Source: an uncultured Flavobacteriaceae bacterium
GTDB taxonomy: Bacteria; Bacteroidota; Bacteroidia; Flavobacteriales; Flavobacteriaceae
Direction: 5' to 3'
Length of the DNA: 64,000 bases
Assembly: GCA_947493535.1 (NCBI GenBank)
Contig: CANLRK010000001.1
Location: 124,001-188,000, forward strand
Positions within the stretch are counted from its first letter, which is position 1; each line of letters starts with the position of its first letter. This document shows, in pieces, positions 17,918-27,507 of the stretch. The translations under genes and the position numbers were made by a program. The notes beneath the pieces are model-generated. The model had not been told where the DNA came from and did not search any database. It was given only the letters and a program-made list of their open reading frames with translations.

Positions 17918-18894
17918 TATACAGTTCTACCCATTAAGCTTTCACTAAAATCAATCAATACTTTTTTCTTAGATGAATCGATAGATAGTTCATTTAAAAT
18001 ATCTAAAGCTTTTTGAGTATAATTTTTTATAGCTTCTTTAGTGAGTTGAGCAGCGTTGCTAGTTTCAAAAACTTGCTTTACATAAGCTACTTTTTCAGCA
18101 ACAGTAACTTCTACTTCATTATTAAATAATTGTACTAGTTGCTGCTGTTCTTCTTTAGTAGCATGCTTCATTGCTTTTAAATAGAGATAGGTTTTTTTAT
18201 TCTCTATAATATCTCCTCCTACTTGTTTTCCAAAAGTCTCTGGATTTCCGAAAGCATCCAAATAATCATCTTGTAGTTGAAAAGCAATCCCTAACAATCT
18301 TCCAAATTCATAAATTTTTTCAGAATCTTCTTTAGATGCATTTGCTACCAGAGCTCCCATTTTCATAGCAGCTCCAACTAAAACAGCAGTTTTATATTCA
18401 ATCATTTTTAAATACTCTGCCTCGGTAACATCATTACGCAACTCAAAATCTACATCGTACTGCTGTCCTTCGCAAACCTCTAAAGCTGTTTTACTAAAAA
18501 TTTGGGCTAACCCTCTAAAAATATTATCATCATAACTTTCAAATAATTGATACGCTTGAATCAACATTGCATCACCAGATAATATTCCCGTATTTAAATC
18601 CCATTTTTCATGCACAGTTTGTTTTCCTCTTCGTAACGGAGCATCATCCATAATATCATCATGCACCAATGAAAAATTATGAAAAACCTCAACCGCTAAT
18701 GCTGCATTAAGAGCTTCATTGTAATCTGTCTCAAATATTTCTGCTGTAAGTAAAGTTAACACAGGTCGCAAACGTTTGCCTCCTAATTTTAAAATATATG
18801 TTATTGGCTCATATAAACTTTGAGGTTCTTTAGTAACCACCCTCTGTTCTAAATATTTTATAAAAGCCGCCCTATAAGCATCAATTGTTAGCAT
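17917..18894 (-). CDS. Trans-polyprenyl diphosphate synthase
   Basis: A 325-residue all-helical prenyltransferase that condenses isopentenyl diphosphate with allylic diphosphates. The first Asp-rich motif is VHDDIMDDAPLRRG and the second is FQLQDDYLD; GGKRLRP binds IPP. Five residues before the first DDxxD is a Phe (NFSLVHDD). In this family an aromatic residue there usually limits the product to a short chain, so FPP or GGPP is more likely than the long menaquinone side chain. That is an inference. It is the first gene of a two-gene unit with the 117-residue hypothetical. Confidence 0.88.
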   Translation of the reverse strand: MLTIDAYRAAFIKYLEQRVVTKEPQSLYEPITYILKLGGKRLRPVLTLLTAEIFETDYNEALNAALAVEVFHNFSLVHDDIMDDAPLRRGKQTVHEKWDLNTGILSGDAMLIQAYQLFESYDDNIFRGLAQIFSKTALEVCEGQQYDVDFELRNDVTEAEYLKMIEYKTAVLVGAAMKMGALVANASKEDSEKIYEFGRLLGIAFQLQDDYLDAFGNPETFGKQVGGDIIENKKTYLYLKAMKHATKEEQQQLVQLFNNEVEVTVAEKVAYVKQVFETSNAAQLTKEAIKNYTQKALDILNELSIDSSKKKVLIDFSESLMGRTV

Positions 18895-18910
18895 TACTGT
18901 TGTTTTTGAG

Positions 18911-18918
18911 CAAAAATA
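18911..18918 (-). promoter_or_regulatory. -7 element for the polyprenyl synthase gene
   Basis: TATTTTTG on the minus strand matches TAnnTTTG and lies 16 bases before the ATG; no clear -33 partner. Confidence 0.4.
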
Positions 18919-18964
18919 AACTATTCATCAAGATTTAAATATGTTAAATTTTATTAAAACTTAG

Positions 18965-18990
18965 GAAACTTTTATTGTTTTTAAAGTTTC
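18965..18990. promoter_or_regulatory. Candidate TetR operator
   Basis: A perfect inverted repeat, GAAACTTT (18965-18972) and AAAGTTTC (18983-18990), with a 10-base spacer. It covers the -33 element of the tetR-efflux promoter, which is where an autorepressor would bind. Confidence 0.65.
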
Positions 18991-19004
18991 TTGTTGTAAT
19001 TTTG
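18975..19004 (+). promoter_or_regulatory. Promoter of the tetR-tolC-hlyD-RND operon
   Basis: TTG (18975-18977), 19 bases, then TAATTTTG (18997-19004). Only ten bases separate the -7 element from the tetR ATG, so the leader should be about five bases or less. Confidence 0.75.
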
Positions 19005-19014
19005 CCTGTGAATT

Positions 19015-19620
19015 ATGAAAGAGAATATACTACAAAAAGCAACTGATTTATTTATCACCTATGGTTTTAAAAGTGTAACCATGGATGATTTGGCTACTGA
19101 AATGGGTATTTCAAAAAAAACTATCTATAAACATTACAGTAATAAAACAGAACTTGTGTCGGCTGCCGCTATTGGGATGTTTGATGCTATTGCCTCAGGA
19201 ATTAACTTAATACGAGCAGAAAAAAATAATCCCATTGAGGAAATATTTGAAATTAAAAAATTGGTTTTACAACATTTAAAAGATGAAAAATCATCGCCAC
19301 AATATCAGCTTCAAAAATATTACCCAAAAACATACAAAACATTACAAAAAAAGAAATTTAATACCATGCAAGAATGTGTGACAGAAAACCTACATCGCGG
19401 AATTAATGAGCACTTATACAGATCTGAGATTGATGTTCAATTTATTTCAAGACTTTATTTTTCTGGAATGAACAGCATAAAAGATATTGACCTGTTCCCT
19501 CAAGAATTATTTCCAGCACACATAGCTATGGAAAACTATATTGAATATCATTTAAGAGGTATTTGCACCGAAAAAGGACTAGAATTATTAACAAAACTTA
19601 TCACTAACAACTCACAATGA
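19015..19620 (+). CDS. TetR/AcrR-family repressor
   Basis: 201 residues with an N-terminal TetR helix-turn-helix (MDDLATEMGISKKTIYKHYSNKTELV, about residues 23-48) and a divergent ligand-binding domain. It heads a four-gene efflux operon; its stop codon overlaps the ATG of the next gene (ATGA at 19617-19620). With the inverted repeat over its own promoter, it most likely represses the operon until a pump substrate binds. The ligand is unknown. Confidence 0.92.
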   Translation: MKENILQKATDLFITYGFKSVTMDDLATEMGISKKTIYKHYSNKTELVSAAAIGMFDAIASGINLIRAEKNNPIEEIFEIKKLVLQHLKDEKSSPQYQLQKYYPKTYKTLQKKKFNTMQECVTENLHRGINEHLYRSEIDVQFISRLYFSGMNSIKDIDLFPQELFPAHIAMENYIEYHLRGICTEKGLELLTKLITNNSQ

Positions 19621-20942
19621 GGTTATACATTTTTTTATTCACCCTACTGTTCAGCGTAATAAATTATGCACAAGAGCAACCTATGCAACTATCGCTACAA
19701 GAAGCTATAGATTTTGCTTTAAAAAATAACACTAATGCTAAAAATGCTACCTTAGATATCGCTGTAGCAAAAAAACAAAAATGGGAAACAACCGCTATAG
19801 GTTTACCACAAATTAACGCTAAAGTTGATTATAACAACTGGCTTAAACAACAAGTTAGTTTAATTGACATTAATGGTGATGGTATTGAGGACGAGCTTGT
19901 TTTTGGTACTAGCCAAAGTGTAAATGCAACCGCAACTTTAAGCCAACTCTTATTTGACGGCTCTTATTTAGTTGGTTTACAATCTGCAAAAGTATTTTTA
20001 GAAATTTCAAAAAACGCCAAAGAAAAAACAGACTTACAGGTACGGGAAAACACCATAAATGCCTATGGAAATGTATTGCTATCTGAAGAGAGTATGTTAA
20101 TTTATGAGCGTAATATATCTGTGTTAGAAAAAAATCTACAAGAAACTCAATCAATTTTTGAAAATGGACTAACAGAAGAAGAAAATGTTGAGCAATTACA
20201 AATTACGTTAAAGCAACTTACTAACGGCTATAACAATGCAAAACGACTAAACAAAATAGCGCAGCAAATGCTAAACATTACTCTTGGAGTTGAAGTTGAT
20301 ACCACAATAACCCTAACTGAAAGTTTAGAAACATTAGCCGAAAATAACATTGCGTTAAAAGTACTTGAAACTTCTGATGATGTAAAAAATACCATTGACT
20401 ACAAAATTGCAGCTAATGATAAACGCTCTAAAGAGCTTCTTCTAAAGCTAGAAAAAACAAAATCACTACCTAGTCTTAGCGCTTTTATCAATGGTGGTTA
20501 TGCAGCATATAGTAATGAATTTACTTTTTTAGAAAAAGACCAAAGATGGTTTGGATCTTCTTTATTAGGTGTAAGTTTAAACATCCCAATATTTAGCTCA
20601 TTACAACGTAGTGCCAAAACACAGCGAGCAAAAATCAACTTAGAAAAAGCTGATAATAATTTAACCGAAATAGAAAAGCAACTACAGTTTCAATTAGCCG
20701 CTGCAAAAAGTAATTACCGGTTTGCCGTTGATCAATGGCAAATTTCCAAAGAAAATTTGGCTTTAGCTGAACGTATTGAACAAAAAAATCAAACAAAATT
20801 TTTCGAAGGCATTAACACTAGTTTTGACTTGCGTACTGCGCAACAACAACTATATACTACTCAACAAGAATATTTACAAGCTATGCTAAATGTAATAACC
20901 AAAAAAGCTGCTTTAGAAACTTTAATAAATACAACTAAATAA
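19617..20942 (+). CDS. TolC-family outer-membrane efflux protein
   Basis: 441 residues with a signal peptide (RLYIFLFTLLFSVINYAQ) and two TolC-type coiled-coil repeats. LSLQEAIDFALKNNTNAKNA opens the first and a second coiled-coil half is near LEKADNNLTEIEKQLQFQL. It forms the trimeric outer-membrane duct for the downstream adaptor and RND pump. It is translationally coupled to tetR by a 4-base overlap and followed 12 bases later by the adaptor gene. Confidence 0.93.
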   Translation: MRLYIFLFTLLFSVINYAQEQPMQLSLQEAIDFALKNNTNAKNATLDIAVAKKQKWETTAIGLPQINAKVDYNNWLKQQVSLIDINGDGIEDELVFGTSQSVNATATLSQLLFDGSYLVGLQSAKVFLEISKNAKEKTDLQVRENTINAYGNVLLSEESMLIYERNISVLEKNLQETQSIFENGLTEEENVEQLQITLKQLTNGYNNAKRLNKIAQQMLNITLGVEVDTTITLTESLETLAENNIALKVLETSDDVKNTIDYKIAANDKRSKELLLKLEKTKSLPSLSAFINGGYAAYSNEFTFLEKDQRWFGSSLLGVSLNIPIFSSLQRSAKTQRAKINLEKADNNLTEIEKQLQFQLAAAKSNYRFAVDQWQISKENLALAERIEQKNQTKFFEGINTSFDLRTAQQQLYTTQQEYLQAMLNVITKKAALETLINTTK

Positions 20943-20954
20943 ACTAATTCACTC

Positions 20955-22124
20955 ATGAAAAATATATACTTAATATTAATCGGATCTTTTCTTATACTAT
21001 CCTGTGGAGGGAATAAAGAAAAAACAGTTGATGAAATTATTGCCACAAACAATCTTGAACAAATACGAGCAAAACGTGCTGAAGTTGTTGCTAAACAACA
21101 AGAACTAAACACGGCAATAAAAAATATCGATATGAAAATTGCTGAATTAGATACAACTAAAAAACTACCTTTAATAACAACTGTAAAAACTGCTCATATA
21201 GAGTTTGTTCACTTTTTAGAATTACAAGGTAGTGTTAGTACGAAAAACATGTTAACACTTCGCCCTGAATTCTCAGGAGTACTTACCAATGTTTATGTTA
21301 AAGAAGGGCAAAAAGTAAGCAAAGGACAAATACTAGCTAAAATAGACGATGGTGGAATGAGTCAGCAATTGGCTCAATTACAAATTCAAGCAAACCTAGC
21401 TAAAACTACTTTTGAGCGTCAGCAGCGTTTATGGGAGCAAAAAATTGGCTCAGAAATACAATACTTACAAGCAAAATCATCTTATGAAGCACAAACAAAA
21501 GCGGTTAACCAATTAAAAAGTCAATTAGCAAAAACTATAGTTCGCGCCCCTTTTTCTGGTACAATTGACGATGTAATCACCGAACAAGGAAGTGTTGTTG
21601 CTGCAGGACAATCACAACTTATGCTTATCGTAAACTTAGACGATATGTATATTGAAACTGATGTTCCTGAAAGTTATATTTCTCATATCACAAAAGATAA
21701 AAAAGTTAGTGTTGAGTTTCCTGTTTTAGGAAAAACTATTGAAACTAAAGTAAGGCAAGCAGGTAATTTTATTAACCCAGCAAACAGAACTTTTAAAGTT
21801 GAAGTAGCAGTACCAAATAAAGAAAAAACCATTAAACCTAACTTAACTGCTAAACTTAAAATTAACGATTATACCAACCCTGCAGCTATTTTACTACCAC
21901 AGAGTATTATTTCTGAAAATGCAGAAGGACAACAATACGTTTATATTATTACTAATAAAGCCAAAAACAATGAGGCAACTGCAAAAAAAGTAATCATAGA
22001 AACTGGCAAAACACAAGGTGATGTTATTGAAGTTCTTAAAGGACTTAATAATGGAGACGAAGTAATTAATGAAGGTGCTCGAAATGTAAAAGATGGTCAA
22101 TCTGTTAAAATTATAACCTTATAA
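20955..22124 (+). CDS. RND efflux periplasmic adaptor (membrane-fusion) lipoprotein
   Basis: 389 residues. The N-terminal lipobox LILSC puts a lipidated Cys at residue 17, so the protein is anchored in a membrane facing the periplasm. A short coiled coil (LEQIRAKRAEVVAKQQELNT) precedes the barrel-sandwich hybrid domain (LRPEFSGVLTNVYVKEGQKV and, after the alpha-hairpin, IVRAPFSGTIDDVITEQGS). Beta-barrel and membrane-proximal domains follow. It bridges the TolC and RND partners encoded on either side; only two bases separate it from the pump gene. Confidence 0.94.
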   Translation: MKNIYLILIGSFLILSCGGNKEKTVDEIIATNNLEQIRAKRAEVVAKQQELNTAIKNIDMKIAELDTTKKLPLITTVKTAHIEFVHFLELQGSVSTKNMLTLRPEFSGVLTNVYVKEGQKVSKGQILAKIDDGGMSQQLAQLQIQANLAKTTFERQQRLWEQKIGSEIQYLQAKSSYEAQTKAVNQLKSQLAKTIVRAPFSGTIDDVITEQGSVVAAGQSQLMLIVNLDDMYIETDVPESYISHITKDKKVSVEFPVLGKTIETKVRQAGNFINPANRTFKVEVAVPNKEKTIKPNLTAKLKINDYTNPAAILLPQSIISENAEGQQYVYIITNKAKNNEATAKKVIIETGKTQGDVIEVLKGLNNGDEVINEGARNVKDGQSVKIITL

Positions 22125-22126
22125 TT

Positions 22127-25100
22127 ATGGCACAACAAAAAAATAAAACCGATAAAGAGTTCGGCTTATCGTCTTGGGCTATCAATAATAAAACTACCAT
22201 TTATGTAATGATAGGCTTGATTCTTATTTTAGGAATTTCTGCCTATTTAACCATGCCTCGCGAAAATTTCCCTGAAATAAAAGAAACAAAAATATATGTA
22301 AGTTCTATTTATCCAGGGAATACTGCTGAAGATATTGAAAAACTAATTACCGATCCCTTAGAAGAGAAACTAAAAACGGTAAGCAACGTTGTTGAAATTA
22401 CCTCTACATCACAAGAAGATGTTTCTATGGTAATTATTGAATTTGACGAAAACATTACTGTTGATGCTGCAAAGCAAAAAGTAAAAGACCAAATAGACAC
22501 CGAAACCTCAAGTGAAGATTGGCCCACCTTTAACGGTGCTAAAGTTGAGCCTAACGTATTCGACTTAAGCATGTCTGAAGAGATGCCTATTTTAAATATT
22601 AATATTTCAGGCGATTATCCTGTTGAAAAACTTAAAGAGTATGGTGAATATCTTGAAACAGCTATAGAAAGTCTACAAGAAATTAAACAAGTAGATATTC
22701 GTGGAGCCCAAGAAAAAGAAGTTGAAGTTGCCGTAGATATTTACAAAATGATGGCTGCACAAGTAAGCTTTAACGATGTCCAAAATGCTATAGCTAATGG
22801 AAATGTAACCATGTCGGCCGGTAATTTAAAAACAAGTGGGCAACGTCGTACAATACGCATTATAGGAGAAATTGAAAACCCTAAAGAACTCGAAAACTTT
22901 GTAGTTAAGTCGGAACACAATAATCCTATTTACCTAAAAGATATTGCAAAAGTATCTTTTAAAGAAAAAGAAAAAACTACCTACGCTCGTGAATTTGGAG
23001 AGCCTGTAGTTATGCTTGATGTTAAAAAACGGGCGGGAAAAAACATGGTAGCCGCAGCTGAACAAATTGTAGAAATTGTTGAGACCGCAAAAACCGACGT
23101 ATTTCCTAGCAACCTAAAAGTTACCATTACCAACGATCAATCGTCAAAAACAATTGGTCAGGTTGACGACTTAGTAAACAACATCATTTTTGGTATTATA
23201 CTAGTTGTTGGGGTATTAATGTTCTTTTTAGGATTCAAGAATGCTTTATTTGTAGGTTTTGCAATTCCTATGTCTATGTTTATGTCCTTAATGATATTAG
23301 GCGCTATAGGATACACCCTCAACACCATGATTCTTTTCGGTTTAATTATGGGGCTTGGTATGCTAGTAGACAACGGTATTGTAGTTGTTGAAAATGTATA
23401 TCGATTAATGGATGAAGAAGGAATGACTCGAATTGAGGCTGCAAAAAAAGGAATTGGTGAAATCGCCTTTCCTATTATTATTTCAACAGCCACTACTGTT
23501 GCGGCATTTATACCATTAGGAATGTGGCCAGGTGTAATGGGACAATTCATGATTTATTTCCCGATAACATTATCAGTTGTGTTAGGATCATCGTTATTTG
23601 TAGCCATCTTCTTTAACTCAGTAATGGTATCACAATTTATGAGTACAGAAGATAAAGAAATGCCACTTAAAAAAATCATTACCCTTTCAAGTATTGTTGG
23701 AGCAATCGGAATTCTTATTCTTATTTTCGGTGGCACCTACAGAGCTCTTGGTAGTGTTATGGTGTTTACTGCTATTATGCTTTGGGTATATCGTTTTATC
23801 TTACGAAAAATGGCTTACTATTTCCAAACAAAAATTTTAACTCGTTGGGAACGTATTTATGAAAAAACTTTACGCAAAGCCTTAAAAGGAAAAAGACCAT
23901 ATTTTATAGTGGCTGGAACATTTTCTTTGTTATTCATTGCTTTCATGGGGTTTGGAGCCTCTGTAAGTAGTCAGCGTACTAAAATTGAGTTTTTCCCGGA
24001 CAATAAACCTAATCAGATCATTGTTTACATTGAATACCCACAAGGTACCGCAATTGAAAAAACAAATGCTATCACTAAAGAAATCGAGCAACGTGTATAC
24101 GCTGTTTTAAATGATGAACAATATCTTGATGGTAAGCATAACTTCTTGGTAGAATCTGCTGTAGCGCAAGTTGGTGATGGTGCTGGAAACCCGCAAACAG
24201 ATGGTGGATCAACTGCAGAAATACCACATAAAGGAAAAATTACTGCCTCTATGCGCGAGTACAAATACCGAAAAGGAGAAGACAGTGAAGAACTCAGGCA
24301 AAAAGTTCAAAATGCTTTAACAGGTATCTATCCTGGGGTTTTAATCTCTGTAGAGAAAGATCAAAATGGCCCTCCAGCTGGAGCTCCAATTAACATTGAA
24401 CTTGAAGGAGAAGATTACTCAGAATTAATAGCCACTGCAGAACGTATGCGTGATTTTATTAACTCAAAAAACATTGCTGGAATTGATGAGTTGAAAATTG
24501 ATGTAAACAAATCAAAACCTTCTATGCGAGTTGAAATAGACCGTAAAAAAGCAGGTGAACTAGGTATTAGTGCTGGACAAGTGGGGCAACAATTGCGTAA
24601 TTCTATTTTTGGTGCAAAAGCCGGTGTATACAAAGAAGACGGTGACGATTATGATATTTATGTACGCTTTAATGAAGAGAATAAGTATAACAAGAGTGCT
24701 TTGTTTAATCAAAAAATCACTTTTAGAGATATGGCTTCTGGGCAAATAAAAGAAGTGCCTGTAGCTGTATTAGCTAAACAAAAAAACAACTCTGGTTTTA
24801 GCGCTATAAAACACAAAGATATTAAACGTGTGGTAACAGTATATTCCGCTTTAGCTCCAGGTTACACCGATGCGGCCGCAGTTGTAGCTCATGTACAAGA
24901 GGAAATGAAAAATTTTAACGATATGCCAGATAACGTTAAACTGGATTATACCGGGCAAATTGAAGAGCAAAATAAACAAATGGCCTTTTTAATGGGAGCA
25001 TTTTTTACAGGTTTAGGATTAATTTTCTTTATCCTTATCTTCCAATTCAATTCAGTATCTAAACCAGCTATAATCATGCTTGCTATCTTTTTAAGTTTAA

Positions 25101-25591
25101 TTGGTGTTTTTGGAGGAATTGTTATTACTGGTAGTGCCTTTGTAATTATGATGACAATGATGGGAATCATCTCTTTAGCTGGTATTGTTGTTAACAACGG
25201 AGTAGTATTGTTGGATTACACACAACTACTTATTGATCGTAAACGTGAAAAACTACTCTTAGCAGATGATGTGTACTTAGACAATGATAATTTATACGAA
25301 AGTATTGTTCTAGCAGGAAAAGCGCGTTTACGCCCTGTGTTACTTACTGCAATAACAACAATTTTAGGACTTATACCATTGGCTATTGGATTAAACATCA
25401 ACTTCTACACCTTATTTAGTGACTTTGATGCTAATATTTACTTTGGGGGTGACAATGTTATCTTCTGGGGACCTTTAGCATGGACAGTAATATACGGGCT
25501 ATTTATTGCAACTTTTTTAACCTTAATTGTAGTACCTATATTATTTTATCTAGTACAAAAGCTAAAAGCACGCTTATTTAGCAAAAAATAA
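22127..25591 (+). CDS. RND-type efflux pump, HAE1/AcrB family
   Basis: A 1154-residue inner-membrane proton-driven exporter, about 100 residues longer than AcrB. It has the 12-helix topology with two large periplasmic loops (VSSIYPGNTAEDIEKLITDP after TM1). The proton-relay helix TM4 reads GMLVDNGIVVVENVYR: the first Asp of the AcrB pair is kept and the second is Asn, a common variant in this family. The extra length comes from a cytoplasmic segment between TM6 and TM7 and a longer C-terminal half. It is the last gene of the tetR operon. Substrates cannot be inferred. Confidence 0.94.
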   Translation: MAQQKNKTDKEFGLSSWAINNKTTIYVMIGLILILGISAYLTMPRENFPEIKETKIYVSSIYPGNTAEDIEKLITDPLEEKLKTVSNVVEITSTSQEDVSMVIIEFDENITVDAAKQKVKDQIDTETSSEDWPTFNGAKVEPNVFDLSMSEEMPILNINISGDYPVEKLKEYGEYLETAIESLQEIKQVDIRGAQEKEVEVAVDIYKMMAAQVSFNDVQNAIANGNVTMSAGNLKTSGQRRTIRIIGEIENPKELENFVVKSEHNNPIYLKDIAKVSFKEKEKTTYAREFGEPVVMLDVKKRAGKNMVAAAEQIVEIVETAKTDVFPSNLKVTITNDQSSKTIGQVDDLVNNIIFGIILVVGVLMFFLGFKNALFVGFAIPMSMFMSLMILGAIGYTLNTMILFGLIMGLGMLVDNGIVVVENVYRLMDEEGMTRIEAAKKGIGEIAFPIIISTATTVAAFIPLGMWPGVMGQFMIYFPITLSVVLGSSLFVAIFFNSVMVSQFMSTEDKEMPLKKIITLSSIVGAIGILILIFGGTYRALGSVMVFTAIMLWVYRFILRKMAYYFQTKILTRWERIYEKTLRKALKGKRPYFIVAGTFSLLFIAFMGFGASVSSQRTKIEFFPDNKPNQIIVYIEYPQGTAIEKTNAITKEIEQRVYAVLNDEQYLDGKHNFLVESAVAQVGDGAGNPQTDGGSTAEIPHKGKITASMREYKYRKGEDSEELRQKVQNALTGIYPGVLISVEKDQNGPPAGAPINIELEGEDYSELIATAERMRDFINSKNIAGIDELKIDVNKSKPSMRVEIDRKKAGELGISAGQVGQQLRNSIFGAKAGVYKEDGDDYDIYVRFNEENKYNKSALFNQKITFRDMASGQIKEVPVAVLAKQKNNSGFSAIKHKDIKRVVTVYSALAPGYTDAAAVVAHVQEEMKNFNDMPDNVKLDYTGQIEEQNKQMAFLMGAFFTGLGLIFFILIFQFNSVSKPAIIMLAIFLSLIGVFGGIVITGSAFVIMMTMMGIISLAGIVVNNGVVLLDYTQLLIDRKREKLLLADDVYLDNDNLYESIVLAGKARLRPVLLTAITTILGLIPLAIGLNINFYTLFSDFDANIYFGGDNVIFWGPLAWTVIYGLFIATFLTLIVVPILFYLVQKLKARLFSKK

Positions 25592-25617
25592 ATTGCTGTT
25601 TTAAGTATAATAATTTT

Positions 25618-25647
25618 AAAAGCATCGAGAATTTCGATGCTTTTTTT
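25618..25647 (+). terminator. Terminator of the efflux operon
   Basis: A stem AAAGCATCGA/TCGATGCTTT (25619-25628 with 25634-25643) is followed by a run of T. Confidence 0.88.
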
Positions 25648-25659
25648 AGTTTATCTTCT

Positions 25660-25667
25660 TAAATTTG
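25660..25667 (+). promoter_or_regulatory. -7 element of the aspS promoter
   Basis: TAAATTTG followed by GC, 40 bases before the aspS ATG and directly after the efflux-operon terminator. No clear -33 TTG. Confidence 0.5.
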
Positions 25668-25707
25668 CGGCTTTTAGTATTTCAACTTTTATTTAAAAAC
25701 AAATACC

Positions 25708-27459
25708 ATGTACAGAAGTCATAACAATGGTGAGTTAAGAGCTACACATATCAATAAAGAAGTTACCCTAGCTGGGTGGGTTCAAAAATCTAGAGATAAA
25801 GGATTTATGATTTGGGTAGATTTACGTGATCGCTACGGAATTACCCAACTTATTTTTGATGAGGAACGCACACCAGCAGAAATGATGGAAAAAGCAAAAT
25901 CTCTAGGTAGAGAGTTTGTTATTCAAATAACGGGTACTGTTATTGAGCGTGAATCAAAGAACAACAAAATCCCAACTGGAGCAATTGAAGTACTGGTAAA
26001 CAAGTTAGAAATACTTAATACGGCTATTTTACCTCCTTTTACTATTGAAGATGAAACCGATGGAGGGGAAGAGCTACGTATGAAATATCGTTATTTAGAT
26101 ATCCGTCGTAACCCTGTAAAAAACAGCTTAATGTTTCGACATAAAGTAGCCATGGAGGTTCGTAAGTACTTATCTGACCAAGAATTTATTGAAGTTGAAA
26201 CACCTTATTTAATAAAATCTACTCCAGAAGGAGCACGTGATTTCGTGGTACCTTCACGCATGAATGAAGGGCAATTTTATGCACTTCCTCAAAGTCCACA
26301 AACCTTCAAACAATTGTTAATGGTTGGTGGCATGGATAAATACTTTCAGATTGTAAAGTGTTTTAGAGACGAAGATTTACGTGCGGATCGTCAACCAGAA
26401 TTCACACAAATAGACTGTGAAATGGCTTTCGTAGAACAAGAAGACATTCTAAACATTTTTGAAGGCTTAACACGCCATTTATTAAAAGAAATTAACGGTG
26501 TTGAGATAGAAAAATTTCCAAGAATGTTGTTTGATGACGCAATGCGTTTATATGGTAACGACAAACCTGATATCCGTTTCGGAATGGAGTTTGGTGAACT
26601 AAACGATGTAGCACAACACAAAGATTTTAAAGTATTTAACGAGGCTGAATTAGTAGTAGGTATTGCTGTTCCTGGAGGAGCTTCATACACCCGTAAAGAA
26701 ATTGATAAGTTAATAGACTGGGTAAAGCGTCCACAAGTAGGTGCTCTTGGTATGGTTTACGTAAAATGTAATGATGACGGTTCATTTAAATCATCTGTTG
26801 ATAAATTTTACAACCAAGAAGACCTAGCTAAATGGGCGGAAAAAACAGGTGCAAAACCTGGCGACTTAATCTGTGTGCTTTCTGGAAAAACTACAAAAGT
26901 TCGTCCGCAATTAAGTGCATTACGTATGGAAATGGCTGAACGTTTAGGCTTACGCGACCCTAAAGTTTTTGCTCCTTTATGGGTAATTGATTTCCCATTA
27001 TTAGAACTTGATGAGGAAACAGGAAATTACCACGCCATGCACCATCCATTTACTTCACCTAAACCAGGACAATTGGAATTATTAGACACTAATCCGGGAG
27101 ACGTAAAAGCTAACGCTTATGACTTGGTGTTAAATGGAAATGAAATTGGTGGAGGTTCTATCAGAATACACGACAAAGCTGTACAGGCAACTATGTTTAA
27201 ACATCTTGGCTTTACAGAAGAAGAAGCAAAAGCACAATTTGGTTTCTTAATGGATGCCTTTGAATACGGCGCACCACCACATGGAGGATTAGCCTTTGGC
27301 TTAGACAGATTAGTAGCTATTTTAGGAGGTCAAGAAACTATTCGTGACTTTATTGCTTTTCCAAAAAACAATTCAGGTCGAGACGTAATGATTGATGCTC
27401 CAGCTCCAATAGATGATGAACAACTAAACGAGCTAAGCTTGAAACTAAACATACAATAA
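25708..27459 (+). CDS. aspS: Aspartyl-tRNA synthetase
   Basis: 583 residues, a bacterial-type class II synthetase. The N-terminal OB anticodon-binding domain is followed by the catalytic core with motif 2 ([18 protein letters not shown]), the GAD insertion domain and motif 3 ([15 protein letters not shown]). It charges tRNA-Asp; whether it is discriminating or also charges tRNA-Asn is not evident, but asnS is present at 49147, so the discriminating type is expected. It is monocistronic between two terminators. Confidence 0.97.
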   Translation: MYRSHNNGELRATHINKEVTLAGWVQKSRDKGFMIWVDLRDRYGITQLIFDEERTPAEMMEKAKSLGREFVIQITGTVIERESKNNKIPTGAIEVLVNKLEILNTAILPPFTIEDETDGGEELRMKYRYLDIRRNPVKNSLMFRHKVAMEVRKYLSDQEFIEVETPYLIKSTPEGARDFVVPSRMNEGQFYALPQSPQTFKQLLMVGGMDKYFQIVKCFRDEDLRADRQPEFTQIDCEMAFVEQEDILNIFEGLTRHLLKEINGVEIEKFPRMLFDDAMRLYGNDKPDIRFGMEFGELNDVAQHKDFKVFNEAELVVGIAVPGGASYTRKEIDKLIDWVKRPQVGALGMVYVKCNDDGSFKSSVDKFYNQEDLAKWAEKTGAKPGDLICVLSGKTTKVRPQLSALRMEMAERLGLRDPKVFAPLWVIDFPLLELDEETGNYHAMHHPFTSPKPGQLELLDTNPGDVKANAYDLVLNGNEIGGGSIRIHDKAVQATMFKHLGFTEEEAKAQFGFLMDAFEYGAPPHGGLAFGLDRLVAILGGQETIRDFIAFPKNNSGRDVMIDAPAPIDDEQLNELSLKLNIQ

Positions 27460-27462
27460 CTT

Positions 27463-27495
27463 AAAAGCCTCGTTTTTTTTAAACGAGGCTTTTTT
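27463..27495 (+). terminator. Terminator after aspS
   Basis: A 13-bp perfect stem (27463-27475 with 27481-27493, core AAGCCTCGTTT) runs into T residues. It leaves only a dozen bases before the next start codon at 27508. Confidence 0.9.
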
Positions 27496-27507
27496 ATATA
27501 TTAAACC

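Noticed and set aside
23158-23550. A 130-codon open frame antisense to the RND pump gene
   Set aside because: It mirrors membrane-span codons of a certain gene; many similar shadows occur along this gene.
19015-25591. Efflux operon as a recently acquired island
   Set aside because: There are no flanking repeats, tRNA, integrase or visible change in base composition; it looks like a native chromosomal operon.
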